From Cylindrospermum sp. NIES-4074 (GTDB lineage: Bacteria; Cyanobacteriota; Cyanobacteriia; Cyanobacteriales; Nostocaceae), in assembly GCA_003994795.1 (NCBI GenBank), contig AP018269.1, positions 2,111,346 through 2,175,345 on the forward strand: a stretch of 64,000 nt of DNA, read 5' to 3'. Position 1 is the stretch's first letter, and the number at the start of each line of letters is the position of its first letter. The notes beneath the pieces were generated by a model. It was not told the DNA's origin. It worked only from the letters and a program-made list of their open reading frames with translations, and made no database searches. Both the position numbers and the translations under genes were made by a program. Of the stretch, positions 9,959-19,176 are shown one piece after another.

Positions 9959-10282
9959 ATGTCAGCAGCCGCAAGTGTTACAGATTCAAGTTTTAAGCAA
10001 GAAGTACTCGACAGCGATGTTCCTGTGTTAGTTGACTTTTGGGCCCCTTGGTGTGGCCCCTGCCGGATGGTAGCTCCTGTTGTCGAGGAAATCGCAGTGC
10101 AGTATGAAGGTCAAATCAAGGTTGTGAAAGTAAACACAGATGAGAATCCGCAGATTGCCAGTCAATATGGCATCCGCAGCATTCCCACGTTAATGATTTT
10201 TAAGGACGGACAAAAAGTGGATATGGTTGTCGGTGCCGTGCCTAAAAGTACATTATCCAACACTTTGGAAAAGTATCTCTGA
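9959..10282 (+). CDS. trxA: Thioredoxin (m-type)
   Basis: Protein of 107 residues with the redox motif WCGPC (Cys32 and Cys35), the buried acid in LVDFWAPW and the cis-proline in SIPTLMIF. Reduced by ferredoxin- or NADPH-thioredoxin reductase, m-type thioredoxin transfers light-derived reducing power to Calvin-cycle and other target enzymes in the cytoplasm. Full family length, plain ATG start. It lies 120 bp downstream of Yfr1 and has its own spacer, so it probably has a separate promoter. No strong terminator directly follows; the nearest is at 10491. Confidence 0.97.
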   Translation: MSAAASVTDSSFKQEVLDSDVPVLVDFWAPWCGPCRMVAPVVEEIAVQYEGQIKVVKVNTDENPQIASQYGIRSIPTLMIFKDGQKVDMVVGAVPKSTLSNTLEKYL

Positions 10283-10490
10283 AACTCACTTGGCAACAAA
10301 ATCCTGTTCAGTTGCCCATTTACTCTAGTTTTAGGTGAATATTTGTAACCAAGTTTGAGAGGCACGAACTTCGCGCCTCTACAAAACTTCTTGTCCATAT
10401 GAATGGGAAGTTTAAAAGCCCTCCAGGATATATCCTGTTAAAGGAATATATCTGTGCTTCGACGATTGATGAAAAATAACAGTCGTCACT

Positions 10491-10527
10491 AGCGCCTTGG
10501 TAAATAATTAACCAAAGGTGCTTTTTA
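10491..10527 (+). terminator. Rho-independent terminator
   Basis: Inverted arms AGCGCCTTGGT and ACCAAAGGTGCT enclose an AT-rich loop and run directly into CTTTTTATT. It lies about 210 bp after trxA, with no gene between, and may end the trxA transcript. The strand is set by the T-run. Confidence 0.65.
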
Positions 10528-10789
10528 TTGTCACACAGCAGTCAACAGTCATCGAAGTTTAAATTTTAGATTTTATCTGGCCGCGCTTTTTGAAACTATT
10601 ACTTTGGACTGTAGACTAATAGCACCAAGTTGCGATAAGTTGAAACGTTTACAATTGATAAAACAGCCTAACCACATATCATCCCCATCAAAAATCTAAA
10701 ATCCAAAATTGGGATGACTGATAGGAAGCAGTTGATAAAATGCACGCCAAATTTAGGTAAAATATAATGCCATTGTTGCGGCAGTTCTC

Positions 10790-11860
10790 ATGACCTCATC
10801 TGCGTCGTTTGACACATTAGAGTCTCTCCAAGCGGATATTGCTGAATTAATCGATCGCTTACCGACATTAAAAAATCGGCAATTAATCCAGCAGGCACTT
10901 GCCACTATAGTACGTTTGGCTGATAGTGAAATTGAACGTCTCGATTGGAAGATATTGTCTGCTGCTTTAGCAGACATGGAGCGGGGTTTCCAACTTTTCT
11001 ATGACTATCGACACGTCCGCAAAGTCACCATCTTTGGTTCAGCCCGCCTAGCGCCAGAAACCGCAGAATACCATATGGCACGTCAATTTGCTCGCGCTGT
11101 TTCTCAGTTGGGATTTATGGTAATGACCGGTGGTGGCGGTGGCATCATGCAGGCGGGCCACGAAGGCGCTGGCAGAGAAAATTCCTTTGGCTTAAACATT
11201 CAGTTACCGTTTGAGCAACAAGCCAATCCTTACATTGATGGTGATCCTAAGCTGATTCACTTCAAGTATTTCTTTACCCGCAAGCTGTTTCTCCTTAAAG
11301 AAAGTGATGCAGTCGCTTTGTTTCCTGGTGGTTTTGGTACCCAAGATGAAGCTTTTGAATGTATGACATTAAGCCAAACGGGTAAATTTGGCCCAGTCCC
11401 TGTGGTTTTAATTGATGAACCTGGTGGTGATTACTGGCGGTCTTGGAGTGAATATATTAATCAGCAACTAGTGCAAAAAGGTCTCGTTAGTCCTGAAGAC
11501 CCCAGCCTTTACACGGTGACAGATAACCTGGAAGTAGCTTGCAATGCTATTACTGGTTTTTACCAGATTTATCACTCTAGCCGTTACGTAGGGGAGCAGT
11601 TGGTGATTCGTCTGACAAAAGATTTATCACTTGCGGAGGTTGAACAACTCAATGCTGACTTCAATGATATTCTCGTAAAAGGAAGAATTGAAAAAAGTCA
11701 GGCTTTACCTCAAGAAGGACAAGATGAAACAATTGAGTTACCTCGTCTTGTTTTGTATTTCAATCAGCGGGATTTAGGGCGTTTGTATCAGATGATTGCA
11801 GCAATTAATCAGATGGGTACTCCATCTCCAGAAGCAGCGGCGCATCCAGAAAGAAAGTAA
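10790..11860 (+). CDS. LOG-family (TIGR00730-like) nucleotide-binding protein
   Basis: Protein of 356 residues. After about 75 helical residues comes a Rossmann-type LOG domain: FGSAR at 82-86, the glycine-rich TGGGGGIM around 113-120, and PGGFGTQDE at 179-187, which is the catalytic PGGxGTxxE signature. LOG enzymes release free cytokinin bases from nucleoside 5'-monophosphates in plants, and bacterial relatives act as nucleoside monophosphate phosphoribohydrolases; this longer type with extra N- and C-terminal regions has not been clearly assigned. A nucleotide hydrolase role is likely but the substrate is unknown. Confidence 0.85.
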   Translation: MTSSASFDTLESLQADIAELIDRLPTLKNRQLIQQALATIVRLADSEIERLDWKILSAALADMERGFQLFYDYRHVRKVTIFGSARLAPETAEYHMARQFARAVSQLGFMVMTGGGGGIMQAGHEGAGRENSFGLNIQLPFEQQANPYIDGDPKLIHFKYFFTRKLFLLKESDAVALFPGGFGTQDEAFECMTLSQTGKFGPVPVVLIDEPGGDYWRSWSEYINQQLVQKGLVSPEDPSLYTVTDNLEVACNAITGFYQIYHSSRYVGEQLVIRLTKDLSLAEVEQLNADFNDILVKGRIEKSQALPQEGQDETIELPRLVLYFNQRDLGRLYQMIAAINQMGTPSPEAAAHPERK

Positions 11861-12511
11861 GTATTAACCTAAGTTGCTAGTTAGGCGGCTGTAGTCCCTG
11901 GAATGGGTAATTGGTAATTAGTAATTGGGGAAGAGAAAAAAGTATCATCAATTAGCCATTACCAGCCCTAACTAGATAACTATCAACTTACGTTATTAGG
12001 GGTGGATTTCCCCACCCCTGAGAAAATTATCAGTAAAAAAAACACTTAATTTGTTTACCCAGTTAATCTTCAACAGTCCTATTTAGAAAATTTCACAAAT
12101 ATCTAATTGAACCTGCTTTTTATAACTAATAACAGTGGGCAATACTCATTATACAAATTGTCTTTAAAAAACCAATGAATCGGTAATATTAATTACCTGG
12201 CAGAATTATCAGATTATTTAACATCGATTTTAGGTCAGGTTTTTTGTCATTTATTCTTGACTACATTGGGTATTAAGTAGAAAAAATCAGGGAGACAAGG
12301 TAAAGACTTTTTCATAAATTTACCCTTGTCCTAGCTTCCTGTGCCTAAAGTCATGCAAAAAAGGATGATTCAAAAAAACTATGTGATATAACTTACTTCC
12401 AGATGTGATCAATACCAATTATGATGACTCAATGCTGATTGGCATAAAAAAGCTTGTATATTAGCACAGGAAACAATACAGGACATCCTAACAAAGACAG
12501 AGGAATAAAAG
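11861..12511. other. Intergenic stretch with one strong hairpin
   Basis: No gene recognised. It holds a short heptamer-repeat patch at about 11901-11930 (GGTAATT type) and the hairpin at 11998-12019, listed separately. The rest is AT-rich and without structure I can identify. Confidence 0.5.
11998..12019 (+). terminator. GC-rich hairpin, possible terminator
   Basis: Perfect 8-bp arms AGGGGTGG and CCACCCCT with a 6-nt loop. It is followed by GAGAAAATT, not a T-run, so on the plus strand it is a weak terminator candidate 137 bp after the LOG-family gene. Confidence 0.4.
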
Positions 12512-13834
12512 ATGCTGGAATTATTGGGTTCAGGTTTGGTTTCACTCTGGCTGGAAATGGCTGGGGTACAAATCAAGCCTTTAGATGCCTTAGATGCATT
12601 GGCTTGGCAAAGTAGCCCTGGCTTGGTTCTTGCCCCTGATCCAAATCCAGCTGGGCCGACAACAGTGCAGGAATATCTCAAGGCACTGATCACCTCAAAG
12701 CTAGTAGCACAGAATTTGTTGACGAGTCAGGGAATTTGGATGCAGTCGGGGCCGATGCTGATGGCTAATCATCAAGGTACAACGCCTCTGCCTGCTGCGT
12801 CTTTAACCAAGGTTGCCACTTCACTAGCTGCTTTTAAAACTTGGGGCCCAGACCATCAATTTGAGACTGTGGTCAGCGCTACAGGGCCAATAGTTAATGG
12901 GGTATTGCAGGGTGATTTGGTAATTACAGGTGGTGGTGATCCCATGTTTGTTTGGGAGGAAGCGATCGCACTTGGCAATTCTCTCAATAAAATAGGAATC
13001 AAGCAGGTAAAGGGAAATTTGGTCATAGCTGGCAGTTTTGCCATGAATTTCCAACGTCATCCCCTATTAGCCGGTCAATTGCTCAAGCAGTCCCTAAACT
13101 ACGCCACTTGGACGCGCCCTGCAACTTACACATACTCGATTATGCCCAAGGGCACACCCAAGCCTCAAGTCGTTATTACTGGTACTGTCAAACTAGCGGC
13201 ACAGCCAAACCCGCAACAAACTCTATTGCTGCGTCATCGTTCTTTACCTTTGAAGCAACTGATCAAGGAAATGAACGTTTTCAGCAACAACGATATGGCA
13301 GAAATGTTGGCGGAGTCAGTGGGGGGATCAACTGTAGTGCAATCAACAGCTGCCAACTTGGCTAGAGTGCCGCAATCAGAAATTCAATTAATTAATGGTT
13401 CTGGACTGGGGCCAGAAAATCGGATCTCCCCAAGAGCAGTCTGTGCTATGTTCATGGCACTGCAACGGGAAGCAGTCGCCCATCAGCTGACTTTAGCTGA
13501 TTTGTTTCCCATGTCTGGATTTGATCATCGAGGGACAATGCACGCTAGGCACTTACCTGCTGCAACTGTGATCAAAACTGGCACTCTCCGGGATGTGAGT
13601 GCTTTAGCTGGAGTGATGCCAACACGCGATCGCGGTTTGGTCTGGTTTGCTGTCCTTAACCGGGGGCCAAATGTATCTGGCTTCCGTACTGGGCAAGACC
13701 AACTACTGCAACATCTGGTACAACGGTTGCAACTACCTACAGGCGTTCCTGCTGCCCTTACTCCCCACTCAGCGATAAACTCTTTACCCGCATTGGGTGC
13801 AGCTAGTCGGAATGAAATTTTGTTTAAAAGTTAA
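12512..13834 (+). CDS. dacB: D-alanyl-D-alanine carboxypeptidase/endopeptidase, PBP4 (S13) family
   Basis: Protein of 440 residues with all three penicillin-binding motifs: SLTK with the nucleophile Ser97 and Lys100, SNND in the middle (FSNNDMAEML), and KTG near the C terminus (VIKTGTL). Enzymes of this family trim pentapeptide stems and cleave peptide cross-links of peptidoglycan in the periplasm. The N terminus has a moderately hydrophobic stretch (LLGSGLVSLWLEMAG) that could act as a signal. A GAGGAAT ribosome binding site precedes the ATG. Single gene, followed by intergenic repeats. Confidence 0.88.
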   Translation: MLELLGSGLVSLWLEMAGVQIKPLDALDALAWQSSPGLVLAPDPNPAGPTTVQEYLKALITSKLVAQNLLTSQGIWMQSGPMLMANHQGTTPLPAASLTKVATSLAAFKTWGPDHQFETVVSATGPIVNGVLQGDLVITGGGDPMFVWEEAIALGNSLNKIGIKQVKGNLVIAGSFAMNFQRHPLLAGQLLKQSLNYATWTRPATYTYSIMPKGTPKPQVVITGTVKLAAQPNPQQTLLLRHRSLPLKQLIKEMNVFSNNDMAEMLAESVGGSTVVQSTAANLARVPQSEIQLINGSGLGPENRISPRAVCAMFMALQREAVAHQLTLADLFPMSGFDHRGTMHARHLPAATVIKTGTLRDVSALAGVMPTRDRGLVWFAVLNRGPNVSGFRTGQDQLLQHLVQRLQLPTGVPAALTPHSAINSLPALGAASRNEILFKS

Positions 13835-13839
13835 TTATT

Positions 13840-13998
13840 GGTAATGGGTAATTGGTAATTGGTAATTGGTAATTGGTATGCACTTGGGTGAGATACATCA
13901 TAGTCCCCTCATCGCTTGCGGGGAGGGGGTTGGGGGTGGGGTTCTTGTATCTCACTCAACCGAGAACCGCTATATTTGGTAATTGGTAATTGGTAAAA
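13840..13998. repeat. GGTAATT heptamer repeats around a dispersed repeat
   Basis: Runs of GGTAATT at about 13840-13877 and again at 13978-13996 enclose a G-rich dispersed repeat (CCCCTCATCGCTTGCGGGGA core with inverted CCCC / GGGG arms). The arrangement resembles a repeat inserted inside a short-tandem-repeat tract. The region separates two convergent genes. Confidence 0.7.
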
Positions 13999-14022
13999 TT
14001 CCTCCCCATGCTCCCCTGCTCT

Positions 14023-15285
14023 CTACTGTCCACGAACTTTCTCTTGGGGAATAATCTCCGTTACTACTCTGCCGCTGGAATTGCCACCTTTAACCACAAT
14101 GTTTTCTGTTTGCAGATTACCCTCAGCTCTTTCACCGGTGAAATTTAATGGTGGATCAACTTGGCGATAAACTACATTTCCTACTGCTTCCAGCAACTTC
14201 TTTTCCAGATACCAAGTTAATGTATTAGATTTCAAAGACTGGCGACGTTGACCAATTGCGTTAACGTTGCCTGTTAAATAAACTGTTTTTTGAGATACTT
14301 TCATTTCACCTTGATTGGCAGTTACAGTCATATTTTCGGCACGATGGAACACGCGCAATGGTGTATTTGTAGTGATGAGTTCCCGGTTTATATTCCAGGT
14401 CATAGAGTTACTAGCTACTTGTATTGGTGGATCTAGTAATTCTAGTCGGGCATTTTTGTTAAGACTGGCAATTTTAGTTTTTAAGTTGACTTCGGCAGCA
14501 TCTCCTTTAGCGCGTTCAGTTAATTGCTTCTTTTTATAGCCGTCAATTTGTACAGGTACATCGCTAATTAATTTGTTTTCTTTAATTTGCCAAATTAAAT
14601 GCTCTGTTCGCATTTGTAATTGGGGATCAGCGGAGACTGCTACCACTTTGCCCGTAAATTCCATTCGCTGTTCGCGGGTTTTGACTCGCGCTTCCTGGGC
14701 CACTGCTTGTAGTTGTTTATGAGTGCCGTTTAGCTGGTTGCGAACAATTAATAAATCTTCTTTGGGACGCCATTCTAATTCATTACCTTGTAAGACTATG
14801 CCATTGACGGGATCTGTGGCCAGAATCTTACCTTTAAGAAATAGTTGCTTACCGTTTTGCTCAATATCTGCTTTTTCTGCTTTGATTTGGTAAACTACTT
14901 TACCATCTTGGTATAGTTCCCCATAGGGATTTTCTGCCTGACCAATTTGCTTTTCTTTGGTGTAGTTAGCTTGTTTAGCATTGACTTTCCAAATAGGTCG
15001 CCCCACTTCATCAAACTGTTCAAAAGCTACACCAAAAAAAGTTAAGTTGCTATCTCTGCCTTGGTTAGAACTTGTAGGATTTGGTTTAGAGGCTGTAGGG
15101 GATTTACCCCCGCAAGCCACCAACACAATTACTAAGAATAAGCTTAAAGGCAGGTAATACCAATTGAGTTTTTTTTGTAAAGAAAAAAGAAATGGGAGCG
15201 AATAGAATGGGGGGGAATTTGTTTTACTTCCCCCCTGCATTCTTGAAGTCTTATTCCCATTCTTTCTGCCTTGTTGATGCTGCAT
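14023..15285 (-). CDS. lptC: LptC-like LPS-export lipoprotein
   Basis: Protein of 420 residues, longer than proteobacterial LptC (about 190), as is usual in cyanobacteria. A hydrophobic segment ends in VLVACGG with Cys58 as a probable lipobox cysteine, preceded by a basic cytoplasmic stretch. The remainder is rich in repeated beta-strand modules typical of the LptC/LptA/OstA fold (FEQFDEVGRPIWKVNAKQA, LFLKGKILATDP, MEFTGKVVAVSADP, VYLTGNV). It would form part of the periplasmic bridge that carries LPS from the inner membrane ABC transporter to the outer membrane. The ATG overlaps the stop codon of the upstream LabA-like gene by one base, so the two are translationally coupled. An internal ATG at codon 16 is an alternative start. 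Confidence 0.8.
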   Translation of the reverse strand: MQHQQGRKNGNKTSRMQGGSKTNSPPFYSLPFLFSLQKKLNWYYLPLSLFLVIVLVACGGKSPTASKPNPTSSNQGRDSNLTFFGVAFEQFDEVGRPIWKVNAKQANYTKEKQIGQAENPYGELYQDGKVVYQIKAEKADIEQNGKQLFLKGKILATDPVNGIVLQGNELEWRPKEDLLIVRNQLNGTHKQLQAVAQEARVKTREQRMEFTGKVVAVSADPQLQMRTEHLIWQIKENKLISDVPVQIDGYKKKQLTERAKGDAAEVNLKTKIASLNKNARLELLDPPIQVASNSMTWNINRELITTNTPLRVFHRAENMTVTANQGEMKVSQKTVYLTGNVNAIGQRRQSLKSNTLTWYLEKKLLEAVGNVVYRQVDPPLNFTGERAEGNLQTENIVVKGGNSSGRVVTEIIPQEKVRGQ

Positions 15286-15923
15286 TACTCTTGAATTTCT
15301 AGGTGTGCATCACTATCTCGATGATCATCCAAAAAACCTATACCAGATAATGGTCGATAGGGATAGCTTTGGCGGGGAGTTTTTTGGATATCTTCTTTGA
15401 TGGCTTCTAAATCAATATAGCGATCGCTCACATTGATTAAGCTATCACTAGTCATAGAACGCAAACTCACCACTTCTACGCGCACACCGCGATAGCTGAC
15501 GGAATTCACCGCATATGCCAAATCTCCATCACCACTGACCAAGACGGCAGTATCATAGGAATCAACTAAAGCCATCATATCTACGGCTATCTCCACATCC
15601 AAGTTAGCCTTTTTGGAGCCATCTGGCAGCTGCACCAAATCCTTAGCAATGACTCGATAGCCGTTACGACGCATCCACAACAAAAACCCCTGTTGCTTCT
15701 CGTTTGTCCGGTCTACCCCAGTGTAGAAGAAAGAACGCAACAGCCTAGAACCACCAGTTAAACGACACAACAACTTCGTGTAATCAATTTCGATTCCTAG
15801 TTGCAGCGCGGCGTAAAATAGATTTGAGCCATCAATAAATATGGCTACACGACCCCGATTTTCCAAAACTTGTTCTGGCGTAAATATTGAGTCGTTTTCT
15901 AAATTATTCAACATTGTTCTCAT
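15285..15923 (-). CDS. LabA-like NYN (PIN-fold) domain protein
   Basis: Protein of 212 residues with the NYN/DUF88 fold. The acidic residues expected to bind metal are in AIFIDGSNLFYA, NLDVEIAVDMM and VSGDGDLAYAV. Relatives include Synechococcus LabA, which affects circadian output, and related proteins; the fold suggests ribonuclease activity but this is not shown for most members. It is the first gene of a two-gene unit: its TAA shares a base with the lptC ATG. No functional link between LabA-type proteins and LPS export is established. Confidence 0.85.
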   Translation of the reverse strand: MRTMLNNLENDSIFTPEQVLENRGRVAIFIDGSNLFYAALQLGIEIDYTKLLCRLTGGSRLLRSFFYTGVDRTNEKQQGFLLWMRRNGYRVIAKDLVQLPDGSKKANLDVEIAVDMMALVDSYDTAVLVSGDGDLAYAVNSVSYRGVRVEVVSLRSMTSDSLINVSDRYIDLEAIKEDIQKTPRQSYPYRPLSGIGFLDDHRDSDAHLEIQE

Positions 15924-16061
15924 ACCTCAATTGTTAACCCTGTGATATTTGATACAAAATACCAACTTTTACTTGCTTGTTAGAGCGGCTTATGATATGC
16001 TGCCGGGGCTAATAGGTTAAGCCCCGAATAAATTTTTTGAGAAAATCAAAAATTGAAAGTT

Positions 16062-17663
16062 CTAATCGTTTTTCAAGGGTTCTATACGCTTAAAAATTGG
16101 TCGGGGTTCACCCAACTGTTGTTTATTGGATAGTAAGCCCCAGGTTGCATGGATAGCAAAAGGTGCGACAATTGGACTTTCTGTTTGATCGTTAAAGTTT
16201 ATTCCCAATCCCAGTTGTAGATAAATATCGTTACTGATATTTGGAATAATAGGAGAGAGGAGATAAGCTGCCAGTCTAACCGATTCTAGAACTGCATACA
16301 GCACCGCTTCCACTTCCTGCTGCTTTCCCTGTTTATATAATGTCCAAGGAGCTTGTTCATCAATAAACTTATTGCTGGCTTGTACCAACAAAAGAATCGC
16401 TTCACAGGCTTGATTGAAAGCTAGCCCTTCATAAGCTTGTTTCACCTGCTCCCCTAGAGGTAAGCCAATTGCTTTTAAAGGATTCTCAATGGGAATAGCT
16501 TCATTGGCAATTGATGGCATATTGCCAGCACAGTATTTCTTCACCATGTTCAAAGTGCGGTTTAACAAATTACCTAAATCATTTGCCAAATCTGCATTCA
16601 GAACATTAATGAACCTAACTTCATTAAAATCTCCATCCTTGCCAAATTCGATTTCCTTAAGGAAGTAATAACGAACGGCATCACTACCATAGCGCTGGAT
16701 GAGAGCTATGGGATCGAGGGTATTACCCAGAGTCTTTCCCATTTTTTGACCATCTTTGGTCAAAAAGCCGTGGCCAAATACTCGCTCTGGCAAGGTTAAA
16801 TCGGCTGACATCAGCATTGCTGGCCAGTAAACGGCATGGAAGCGCAGGATATCTTTACCAATGAGGTGCAGGTTAATTGGCCACCATGTCTTTAAGGCAT
16901 TGGCTAAAGTTGGTTCTGCATCTGGTTCTAGCAATGCGGTGACATAACCCAGCAGTGCATCAAACCAAACATAAAGCGTGTGCTTGGAGTCAACTGGTAC
17001 AGGAAAACCCCAATCTAGATTCACCCGCGAAATTGAAAAGTCTTGCAAACCTTGACTGACAAAGTTGAGGACTTCATTTCGTCGGCTGACTGGCTGGATA
17101 AAATCCGGTCTAAACTGATAAAATTCTTCTAGTTTGGTTTGATACTTGGATAAGCGGAAGAAATAGTTTTGCTCGTCTCGCCACTCGACTTCTTTGGTAG
17201 TATGTATGGGGCAACGGCGTCCTTCTAGTAGATCCCGTTCTTCTTTAAATTCTTCGCAGGATACGCAGTACCAGCCTTGTTGTTGTCCCTGGTAGATATC
17301 ACCATTTTCCCATACTCGCAGGAAAAATTCTTTGACGATCGCTTGATGACGAGCTGCGGTAGTCCGACTAAAGCGATCGTATTGAATGTCTAACGATTCC
17401 CACAACCTAACGAAGCTAGGCACAATTTCATCACAAAACTCTTGTGGCCCTTTCCCTAAGTTCTCTGCTGACCGCTGAATTTTCTGTCCATGCTCATCTG
17501 TTCCTGTAATCAGCAGTACCCGATGGCCCAACAACCGCTGAAACCTTGCCACCACATCTGCCGCTATGGTTGTATAAGCACTGCCAATGTGTGGCACATC
17601 GTTGACATAATATAACGGTGTTGTCAGCGCAAATGTCTTTTCTGTTTTATCCACTAGATTCAT
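16062..17663 (-). CDS. metG: Methionyl-tRNA synthetase
   Basis: Class I aminoacyl-tRNA synthetase of 533 residues that charges tRNA-Met. Visible signatures are HIGS at 25-28 (HIGH motif), the zinc-binding knuckle CVSCEEF followed by CPIH, the tRNA-acceptor motif WFDALLGYV, and KMGKT (KMSKS variant) around residue 307. The length fits the short bacterial type without the C-terminal tRNA-binding extension. Single gene; the adjacent LabA-like gene starts 138 bp downstream on the same strand. Confidence 0.97.
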   Translation of the reverse strand: MNLVDKTEKTFALTTPLYYVNDVPHIGSAYTTIAADVVARFQRLLGHRVLLITGTDEHGQKIQRSAENLGKGPQEFCDEIVPSFVRLWESLDIQYDRFSRTTAARHQAIVKEFFLRVWENGDIYQGQQQGWYCVSCEEFKEERDLLEGRRCPIHTTKEVEWRDEQNYFFRLSKYQTKLEEFYQFRPDFIQPVSRRNEVLNFVSQGLQDFSISRVNLDWGFPVPVDSKHTLYVWFDALLGYVTALLEPDAEPTLANALKTWWPINLHLIGKDILRFHAVYWPAMLMSADLTLPERVFGHGFLTKDGQKMGKTLGNTLDPIALIQRYGSDAVRYYFLKEIEFGKDGDFNEVRFINVLNADLANDLGNLLNRTLNMVKKYCAGNMPSIANEAIPIENPLKAIGLPLGEQVKQAYEGLAFNQACEAILLLVQASNKFIDEQAPWTLYKQGKQQEVEAVLYAVLESVRLAAYLLSPIIPNISNDIYLQLGLGINFNDQTESPIVAPFAIHATWGLLSNKQQLGEPRPIFKRIEPLKND

Positions 17664-18203
17664 GCAGAATAAAAAACAACTTCTTAAAACGTTTTCTATC
17701 TAACTTATTTCGGCAAAACCACGCAATTATATACCATTGTTACCATTTTTTCAAACAACTCCTCAATATTAGCAAATATATTGCTTGTGTAATGTGTATT
17801 AAATACAGCTATTTTCGAGAGAATATAAAAAAGCAGCTCTTAATAATTTTAGTAAAAGCTTTTTTATCAATTTAATGTGATTGTGAATACATAAACCTTC
17901 AGGAACGTGAACTTAATAATTTGCTATCCCTCAATTGTGTAGCTTAGGTTTCGCTTTGGCTTGACCCAACCTGATTAAGGGTCAGTTGTGTTGGGTTTCC
18001 CAGCCTTAACCCATACCATATGCGTCTAGATTCCTCAACTCAAACTACATAAGTTATTTAATTGTCATTCCTAAGTGAGAAAATTTTGTTGCTTCTGTGA
18101 TGAAGGAATTTCTACCTTAAGACGGCCATAATAGTAGTCAAGAGATGTAAAAATTAATTCAAGCTCAACTGGGATATGTTGTGAAAAATTATATTGATTA
18201 ACT
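17664..18203. other. Intergenic stretch, divergent promoter region
   Basis: AT-rich region between divergent metG and the acyltransferase gene, so it must hold promoters for both. Around 17962-18000 the words GACCCAACC and GTTGGGTTT form an inverted pair typical of a dispersed cyanobacterial repeat. Nothing coding was recognised. Confidence 0.5.
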
Positions 18204-18929
18204 ATGAGTCTAAATAGCCCTCTGGATATTTCTCGCTACTGCTTGGCATCACTCTCAACACAAATGTTTCGCTACTATGAGGATCGGATTCCCCGTGATG
18301 CTAGCGTGTTGGTTGTGAGCAATCATCGTAGCTTTATGGATGCACTGGTTTTAATGGCTGCTGTATCAAGTCCGATTCGCTTTGCTTGCCATCACTATAT
18401 GGGACAAGTGCCAGTCATGCGAGAGATTGTAACTGGACAATTGGGGTGTTTTCCCTTGGAGGAAACGCAAAATCGCCAACAAAGCTTTTTTGTGCAGTCA
18501 CAGTTACTGTTACAATCCAAGCAGATGGTGGGGGTGTTTCCAGAAGGTACTCAACCAATGGTGAAATTTACTCAGCCAAATCAGGTGGGTGAATTTCAAC
18601 GGGGATTTGCTCACTTGGCGTTGCGAGCTGATGTACCGGATTTAGCAATTTTGCCGATCGCCATTGCCTCACTAGAAGAAGTAAACACTGCGGCTTTTCC
18701 CTTACGACTGTTAAGTTTATTTGACCCTTCCGAACCTTTATTTAATCAACCTGGTTGGCATCCCTTGGTAATTTATCGTCGGGTGGCGGTGTTAATCGGT
18801 CGTCCTTATTGGATTAAGCCCCAACTTCACCAACAATATCAAGGAAAACAAGCTAAAAGCGTGGTAAATGAACTCACAGAACATTGTCACGACGAAATTG
18901 CTAAATTATTGCGTCAAGGATGTTATTAG
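18204..18929 (+). CDS. Lysophospholipid acyltransferase (PlsC-like/LPLAT) protein
   Basis: Protein of 241 residues with the acyltransferase motifs NHRSFMD (His41, Asp46) and FPEGT (112-116), and PIAI further on. The family transfers acyl chains to glycerolipids or related alcohols at the membrane. It is clearly different from the second LPLAT gene at 29657, which sits with the fatty-acid genes. The next gene, 247 bp downstream, is an alpha/beta hydrolase. In plants, phytyl ester synthases combine a hydrolase and an LPLAT domain in one chain, so the pairing may be functional; this is inference. Confidence 0.8.
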   Translation: MSLNSPLDISRYCLASLSTQMFRYYEDRIPRDASVLVVSNHRSFMDALVLMAAVSSPIRFACHHYMGQVPVMREIVTGQLGCFPLEETQNRQQSFFVQSQLLLQSKQMVGVFPEGTQPMVKFTQPNQVGEFQRGFAHLALRADVPDLAILPIAIASLEEVNTAAFPLRLLSLFDPSEPLFNQPGWHPLVIYRRVAVLIGRPYWIKPQLHQQYQGKQAKSVVNELTEHCHDEIAKLLRQGCY

Positions 18930-19176
18930 AAACACCTGAACCAATTATGTAATCAAGATTTGGGAATTATATTGTGCCTCTGCTTAAAAAACTAAACGCT
19001 GTGTTGCCGGAGTTAAATTCAGCTACACTGAAAATGATTTTCGCCTTTCCACGCTATGATTCTATCAGGCTTGTGACTACGCTGTTACACAGTAATCCAG
19101 TTTTATCTCCTACATAAAATCTTGGGTCTTCATAGAGAAAACTTTATACAACTAAAAACGTTAACTTGATTTTACA

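Noticed and set aside
10359-10381. Hairpin after trxA (AGAGGC/GCCTCT) as the trxA terminator
   Set aside because: No T-run follows, and the sequence looks like a dispersed repeat; the hairpin at 10491 with a T-run is a better candidate.
17618-17875. 85-codon frame antisense to the metG start
   Set aside because: It begins inside metG on the opposite strand and is composed of AT-rich codons with no recognisable domain.
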